Source of the DNA: Sanguinoderma infundibulare
Taxonomy: Eukaryota > Basidiomycota > Agaricomycetes > Polyporales > Polyporaceae
Direction: 5' to 3'
DNA: 64,000 nucleotides
Assembly: GCA_032821775.1 (NCBI GenBank)
Contig: JAVLRN010000004.1
Coordinates: 2,356,001 to 2,420,000 of the forward strand
A program made the position numbers and the translations under genes. Below, piece after piece: positions 58,943-64,000 of the stretch. Under the pieces are notes generated by a model that searched no databases, was not told the DNA's origin, and was given only the letters and a program-made list of their open reading frames with translations. The number at the start of each line of letters is the position of its first letter. Positions within the stretch are counted from its first letter, which is position 1.

Positions 58943-60199
58943 CGACTACCAAGATCATCTGTGCGGCGGCCCACAATTGCTACTCCTTGCGCCCAGACGA
59001 TGTTGCAAGGACAACCAAAACGAGAAAGGAAAGCCTCTTGCCATATCCAGCCGAGCGCTGACACTGTCGAGCGGAGTTTCAGCTGTTTGCCAGCCACCGA
59101 GCCTGGAAACATATATAAACTCGTCACCTCTCCAACCAGCGTCCTTCACAACTTGCTCTCGATCTCTGGCATCAGTCCTCTGTGTTTCTCCTGGGCCCAT
59201 GCTTTGTCGCAAGTCTCGGTGAGTTTTCCTCATCGCCACTCTACTCTCTAACCACCCCATCCTTACTCAACGCCACCGTCCACAGAGTTACTGGTTCGTC
59301 CTGGGGCCTTACTGTCTGCTGCTCTAGGGGTCTTCTCCGTCTGTTCAGTGGCGCCTCAACTAAGTGCTTCTCGTCTGTGGGTCTTGCCTCCTCCTTCTGT
59401 CTTGCCTCCGCTGTGGCGACCGTCGACTTCTCGGCGACCTCTCTTAGGCAACTCGACGCCGCCAACGCGGCTGACCCAAACGGTCGTCAAGATAGTCCTC
59501 GAGGAACTTCAAGACCCGGGCCGCATTGTGGTTTCTCCTTCGTTCGTGCTCATGTTGTTCATTTCGTCTTCCCGTCTTCCCTTTCGTGTCCGTGTTTGTT
59601 GTCTGCATGTCCCTCGTCGTTGCTTCTGTTTTTGTCGTTGTCATTGTCCAGTGTCCGTACGGAACAGGCACGCGCACGCGAGGTCTCGGGCGTTCGAAGG
59701 GACGCGTTTGGCCGTATGATGCCACGTCCCCGGGGGAGTTTTGGCCGCTACTGTCCGGGGCAACCGGGAGCGGCATTCCTGTGTAGAGTTGAACATCCTC
59801 GCCCCTCACGGGGCAGGGCGGACGTATGTTATCTACGACGCTCAAAGGAGACAGGTTACACCCCGCGCTCCTCTCTTCAATGGGCAGAGACCTCGCTGTT
59901 GCACCTGTTCTATGCTCCTAAAAATACACAAAGATTTATAAAGGACTTCTCGAGTGATGCCAGCCACTGTGTGCAATAAGGCCGCCCATCTATAGGGAAC
60001 TCCAAAGCGAACGTAGAAAGCGAACCGAACACGAGTCGAAGGGAACCGTGTGTTGCCGAACGATCTTTTGACGCGAACGTGAAGGTTCGAATAGGATTAC
60101 GACAATAGTAGTAGACACTCGATACAACAGTAACAGCAACAGTCCTAGTAGTAGAAGAGATGATAGCGTAGTGATTGTCTGTAATGCAGTGCCAACCCA
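58943..60199. other. unresolved region with promoter-like start
   Basis: A TATATAAA box at 59112-59119 is followed by a possible first exon at 59199 (MLCRKSR) with a GTGAGT donor, and an acceptor at about 59284. Beyond that, three plus frames and a minus frame stay open over 59.3-59.9 kb (pyrimidine-rich strand), so the coding frame cannot be chosen. No domain is recognisable in any of them. Confidence 0.3.
59112..59119 (+). promoter_or_regulatory. TATA box of an unresolved transcript
   Basis: TATATAAA, 80-90 bp before an ATG at 59199 that opens a short exon with a GTGAGT donor. Confidence 0.4.
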
Positions 60200-61769
60200 T
60201 CAAGCAGACTCCTTGCCATCCGACCCTTCCGTCCGGATTCCCTCGTCGTTGTCCCTCGACAGCCATGTGTCCGCCTTTCCCAGGAGACGACCAGGGTGTA
60301 GGACGTTCAGAGTGTACATCGCGAACACGATCATCAACGCATCGAAGACAACTGGGTTATAGCAGGGGTACTCAGTCCATTATGTCCTATGGTGATGGGA
60401 TGGTGTTACGCACCGAAGTACCACTCCGTAGTGATGATTGTGCCCTTCCAGCCCTCTGAGAGCTCCTGCGAACGAAGGTCAATTCCGCTCGCTGCTAAAG
60501 GCATCTGTGCCTGTGGCGAGTTGCTTGAATGCGTACCATCGTCCGATAGATAGACCTGAAGAGTGCGGATCGGCGTGAGCGTTCGGCAGCGTCTGACCGT
60601 GATATCCGCGATGTGACTCACCGGATGAACAGGAAGATGGCCTCGATGGCCAAACCCGCGATCATGAGCTTCGTGTTCTTGTCCGTCTTGCGGCGCGCGA
60701 CCGTGACGGGCCGATAGCGCTTGAACGGGTGGTCGAACGTGTAGCGCAGGATGAACTCGGACGCGAAAATCACGTAGATCACCAGCGCAGCTGCATTGGC
60801 ACAGTTAGGTCCGTGGCGCTTGGAACACGATAATAAGAGGTAAATGATTTACCCATTTGGAACGCAACACCAGCAAGCATGATGTTGCCGCCCTGTATGC
60901 GTAGAAAGGTTAGAATGTTGTCCGTCCGATTCATGTAAAGGGGCGAATCTTCGACTGACCGGCGTGGGATCACTTCCTTCCTGCACAGCAGCCGACGCTC
61001 TCGCGCCACCCAAGGCCTGGACGACGAGCGCAATGATATCCTGAGGATCCACGCCAATGTGGGTATGCAGTTCAACAGCTGTGTCCCGTAGCCACTATTG
61101 CATGGGGGTGAAACGACTTACAGCGGCACAGAAGATGATAGTATCTGGGGAGGGTTGAGTGTAAGATTTCACTGGCGCGATTGAAGCGCCAAAGAGGGTT
61201 ACTCACACCACCTGGCAGAGATCCGGCTGTATTTCTGCCCCATACGGCGGATAATCTGGCCGAGGATGACGAAGTTGGCGGCGATGAGAGGCGTCGGCGC
61301 AATGATCGTCGTCGTGATCCTGCGGGAAGGAGGGGAGAAACGGGTGGGTTGAGTGTTTACGTTCACCGTTCACGTTCAGGCGCGCCGCCATGAGGGTTTC
61401 TTGAAGAAGGCGAGAGGGCGACTTACTGTATCAGATACGGGTCGATCAAGGTGACGTTCTGGCTTGACCACAGTCTCGCGCTCCAGCCGAGAATCTCTCC
61501 AATGCCGGCCAGACACGCAGTGGGAAGCAGCCACCAGAGACGCGAGTGGACTGCCTGGGCTGTGTGGATGACTGTTGTATGGGTGAGCACCTCTTTGAGA
61601 AGCCGCAACACGGGTGCTCGCACTCACTTGTCGACACGGCAAATAACACCACAAACAGGATGCAGACCCACTCCGTCGGGATGTACCCATAAGGATTCGT
61701 GGGCGCATGGCCGTTCTGTCTGGTCGGTGACGAGGAGGGGAGCGGGATTGTCGTCGTCGTTGTGGACAT
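60200..61769 (-). CDS. RTA1-like seven-TM protein
   Basis: Ten exons (61769-61628, 61571-61427, 61319-61207, 61144-61122, 61040-60960, 60892-60853, 60790-60622, 60555-60537, 60465-60414, 60351-60200) add to 311 residues, the standard RTA1 length. NPYGYIPTEW precedes the first membrane helix. Other family blocks are IIAPTPLIAANFVILGQII, DIIALVVQALGG, FILRYTFDHPFKRYRPV, IEAIFLFIRSIYRTME, TTEWYF and VFDALMIVFAMYTLNVLHPG. Yeast relatives (Rta1, Rsb1, Pug1) act in resistance to toxic lipids/sterol inhibitors or in long-chain-base and porphyrin transport at the plasma membrane. Two exons are only 23 and 19 bp. A TATAAAG box is about 97 bp upstream. Confidence 0.93.
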
Positions 61770-61865
61770 GCTCAGAAGGGAAGGGCCGGTTGCGATGACG
61801 AAAGGAAAAAGACGGAGGGGGAAAAGAGAGCCAAAGATTATAGTAGATTTGAGCGTCCAAGGGTT

Positions 61866-61872
61866 CTTTATA
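61866..61872 (-). promoter_or_regulatory. TATA box of the RTA1-like gene
   Basis: TATAAAG on the minus strand, about 97-103 bp before the start codon at 61769. Confidence 0.55.
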
Positions 61873-62395
61873 ACTGGCGGAAGGGAGACACCCGGGCCTC
61901 GAGCACAGTACTACATCATCGGTGAATGGTCTGGCCGCCAATTAGTAGTACCCCTTGAACCCGGGAGCAATACGGGAAAGGATGATGGCAAGGGGTTTCA
62001 CGGTCGGTATGTGGACGTTGGCCATAACCGGACCCATTGGCCGAGGTCGACGATGGACTCCACTCGTATGTCCGAACCCGAACCGGAAGCTGTCGTCGTA
62101 GGACGTCGCTATCATAACGTCGGAGCGCCCAGTGACGATGATAGCATCCGGAGGCTGTGCTATGCACTGACACCACAGCCGCACGAAAAATGGGCCTGCA
62201 CCTCCCTGATGATCAACCCGGGGTTCGGGAGAGGTTGTCAAATGTATACATTGCTGAGCACGCTCATATAGACTACGCAAGACTACGTGTAAGATGCAAT
62301 ACTGGAAAGACCACTCGGGGCAGAAATGCGCAATTCGCTGGGTATATCATCGAAACATCCTCCGTCACGGCTCATGTCGTTGTGCGCGCTCACGC
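61873..62395. other. intergenic
   Basis: Upstream region of the RTA1-like gene and downstream region of the four-TM gene; no coding sequence supported. Confidence 0.5.
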
Positions 62396-63176
62396 TCAAA
62401 TCTCGCTGTTCTTGACGCTGCTGCCCCACATCGACCTCCCAGCGTATGACTTAGTGACGGAAACCCCTATCAGGGCAACGGTGTAGAAGAACACTGCATA
62501 GAGAATCGTTTCAGTGCCATACAGAAGAAACGCAAACCGGAAGGCCATGGGAGATACTCACGAAGACCAGCTGTGATCCAAGAAACGATTTCTATCGGGG
62601 CCCACTCATTACAGATCTTCTTGTCATCATTGAGTGGGAAGTCATCGCAGGTGAATCCATTGGGGGCGCGTTGGTAGACGCTATTAGCAAAATTCTTCGT
62701 AGACGCTCCAGTCGAAATGAACAGGATCCAGAGAACACCTGGATGAGGATTCCTCAGCTAACTTGACAACGATGTGGTAAATACGAAGCTCACATAGCCA
62801 TGGGATCTCCATGAGAATCGGCATACCGAACCGGCCGTCGTTGATGAAGTCGACGAACAACCTGAGAACAGGTGAGTGGACTGTAGTCTGTGAGAGACCG
62901 ACGGAACATGTACACACATAATGGGTAGCGAGAGGATGGCCATTGCGGCCGCAGCGATACCGAGACTTGCGTAGGCGATAGTCTCTCCGTCGAAGAGGTT
63001 GGACTCGTCGTGGAAGGTGTTTTCAGTGCTAACGCACAGGCCTAGCACAATGACTGCCGCGATGGCCGCGAGGGCTATAGATTGGAAAGGGATTCATTCA
63101 GGACACAGACGAAAGGAAAGGACGAAGACGACTCACCCAAAGACCCGAGTCGGTACAGAAAGACCAAGCCTCCCAT
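62396..63176 (-). CDS. four-TM, MARVEL-like membrane protein
   Basis: Five exons (63176-63137, 63074-62918, 62861-62794, 62738-62562, 62493-62396) total 179 residues. Four hydrophobic segments are visible: ALAAIAAVIVLGLCVS, ASLGIAAAAMAILSLPIM, a third around LWILFISTGAS, and LLFFYTVALIGVSV. Between segments three and four there is a Cys-containing loop (FTCDDFPLNDDKKICNEW) that could form a disulfide on the outside. The pattern matches the many short four-TM MARVEL-type proteins of basidiomycetes, whose roles are largely unknown; relatives in other fungi mark eisosomes or tubular membranes. A TATAAAAG box is about 87 bp upstream. Family assignment is by topology, not by a diagnostic motif. 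Confidence 0.8.
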
Positions 63177-63262
63177 CGCGAGTGTGGACTAGAGTGTCTA
63201 GAACGCAGTGTAGGACTGGGTAGCGAAAAGCGGGGGGTGGGGGGTAAACATCCTGTTACGTG

Positions 63263-63270
63263 CTTTTATA
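63263..63270 (-). promoter_or_regulatory. TATA box of the four-TM protein gene
   Basis: TATAAAAG on the minus strand, 87-94 bp before the start codon at 63176. Confidence 0.6.
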
Positions 63271-64000
63271 CCATCTTGAACCGAACAATGAGGAATAGGC
63301 ACAAGCGCACAATCTCGCATGCCCAAGAGCCCGCCGTGTGGTATCCGATGGCGACCGGAGTGCTGATGGCTACAGAGATGACAGAACCTTATTCGAGCGG
63401 AGGTTCTGATGAATTGGCATATCAGAGCGAGAGGGGTTGCGTGTTGGCTGTGATTGCGGTGCCCTTATGATACTCATTGATTTTGTTCAAGGCGTTGTCA
63501 TATTCAACGAGGTGGCGCCACAGCCTGTCCCACCTGCGCATCAATCAATGCTGCAATGTTAGTCTGCGAGATCATGATATACAGCCACCGAGACACACTT
63601 CGGGCGTCTTTTCGAGGGACCGGCGTTGTGACATGAGAACGAAATCAGTGAGAGATGACTCGGATGAGCGTCCAACGTCCAATGCATGGGGAGAATTCCC
63701 TCATTAACAACAACTAGTCACACATGCGTCCTTGCATTCGCTTCGAAGAAGTGATTTTTACGTAGCAGCCATACCCAGCCATACGCTCGACAAGCCGCAA
63801 AGGGGCCGCCGCTCGGCTCCGCTGCTCGAGGTAAGGACTTCCCGGAAGATAATCGAGTCTCCGAGGAAGCTCGGATCCCGCGGGTGATGATCGCGCTCGG
63901 CATAGCCGCGCCGGATCGTGTTGGATGCAGGAAATTCCTCAACTGGGTTCGACGTAACAAGCCATAAGGTGCAGGTTGACTTCTAAGTACGACCGACCTC
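63271..64000. other. intergenic to the window end
   Basis: No gene recognised; short frames on both strands only. Confidence 0.45.

Noticed and set aside
59182..59979. Plus-strand frame of 265 codons
   Set aside because: Overlaps other equally open frames in a pyrimidine-rich stretch, low coding quality; kept only as an unresolved region.
1..64000. tRNA, rRNA, CRISPR arrays, transposons with terminal repeats
   Set aside because: Looked for by eye on both strands; none with convincing structure or ends was found. A tRNA scan and repeat search would be needed to exclude degenerate copies.

Overview
The window is nuclear DNA of a filamentous basidiomycete, most likely an Agaricomycete of the polypore type. 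Evidence: compact genes carrying many 50-75 bp phase-variable introns with GTRNGT donors, YTRAC/CTAAC branch sites and YAG acceptors; several micro-exons; TATA boxes about 50-160 bp before start codons; and lineage-typical families (FunK1 kinases, rapidly changing F-box proteins, an MLKL-N-terminus-like protein, a fucose-lectin-like propeller, RTA1, GH18). No bacterial, viral or organellar signature and no intact transposon was recognised. Exon joins were made by hand from splice signals plus reading frame, and family names rest on remembered motifs, not searches.

Layout. 0-6 kb: small secreted protein (-), oxysterol-binding protein (+), 69-residue protein (-). 6.4-18.5 kb: ERCC6L2-like SNF2 ATPase (+), a doubtful small gene, a 14-exon cytochrome P450 (+), and a METTL14-like RNA methyltransferase with a long Gly/Met tail (+). 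19-28 kb: two tandem F-box paralogues (-), a TIM-barrel PEP-hydrolase-like protein (+), and a lectin-propeller/coiled-coil fusion (-). 28.9-34.4 kb: DCN1-like neddylation factor (+), MLKL-N-terminus-like helical protein (+), coiled-coil protein (-), broken ricin-B-type lectin fragment (+). 34.7-45.5 kb: FunK1 kinase (-) with a FunK1 relic on the other strand, a GNAT acetyltransferase (-), then BAP31 (-) and USP14/Ubp6 (+) sharing a 334 bp divergent promoter. 46.5-53.3 kb: an inverted arrangement, GH18 (+), F-box relic (-), Ish1/Msc1-type repeat protein (+), F-box relic (+), GH18 (-). 53.7-63.2 kb: PPR protein (-) and ERG27 3-ketosteroid reductase (+) sharing a 277 bp divergent promoter, an unresolved transcribed-looking region, an RTA1-like 7-TM protein (-) and a four-TM MARVEL-like protein (-).

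How the genes relate. This is a normal eukaryotic mosaic, not an operon or a metabolic cluster. Housekeeping functions (sterol synthesis and transport, ubiquitin/NEDD8 pathway, RNA modification, DNA repair, mitochondrial RNA handling, ER trafficking) alternate with fast-evolving families that show duplications, frameshifts and relics. The observations most worth checking are the mirror-image GH18/F-box block around the Ish1/Msc1 gene, a one-nucleotide exon or twin intron inside the Walker A codons of the SNF2 gene, the Gly/Met-rich tail on the METTL14-like protein, and the stand-alone MLKL-N-terminus-like protein.
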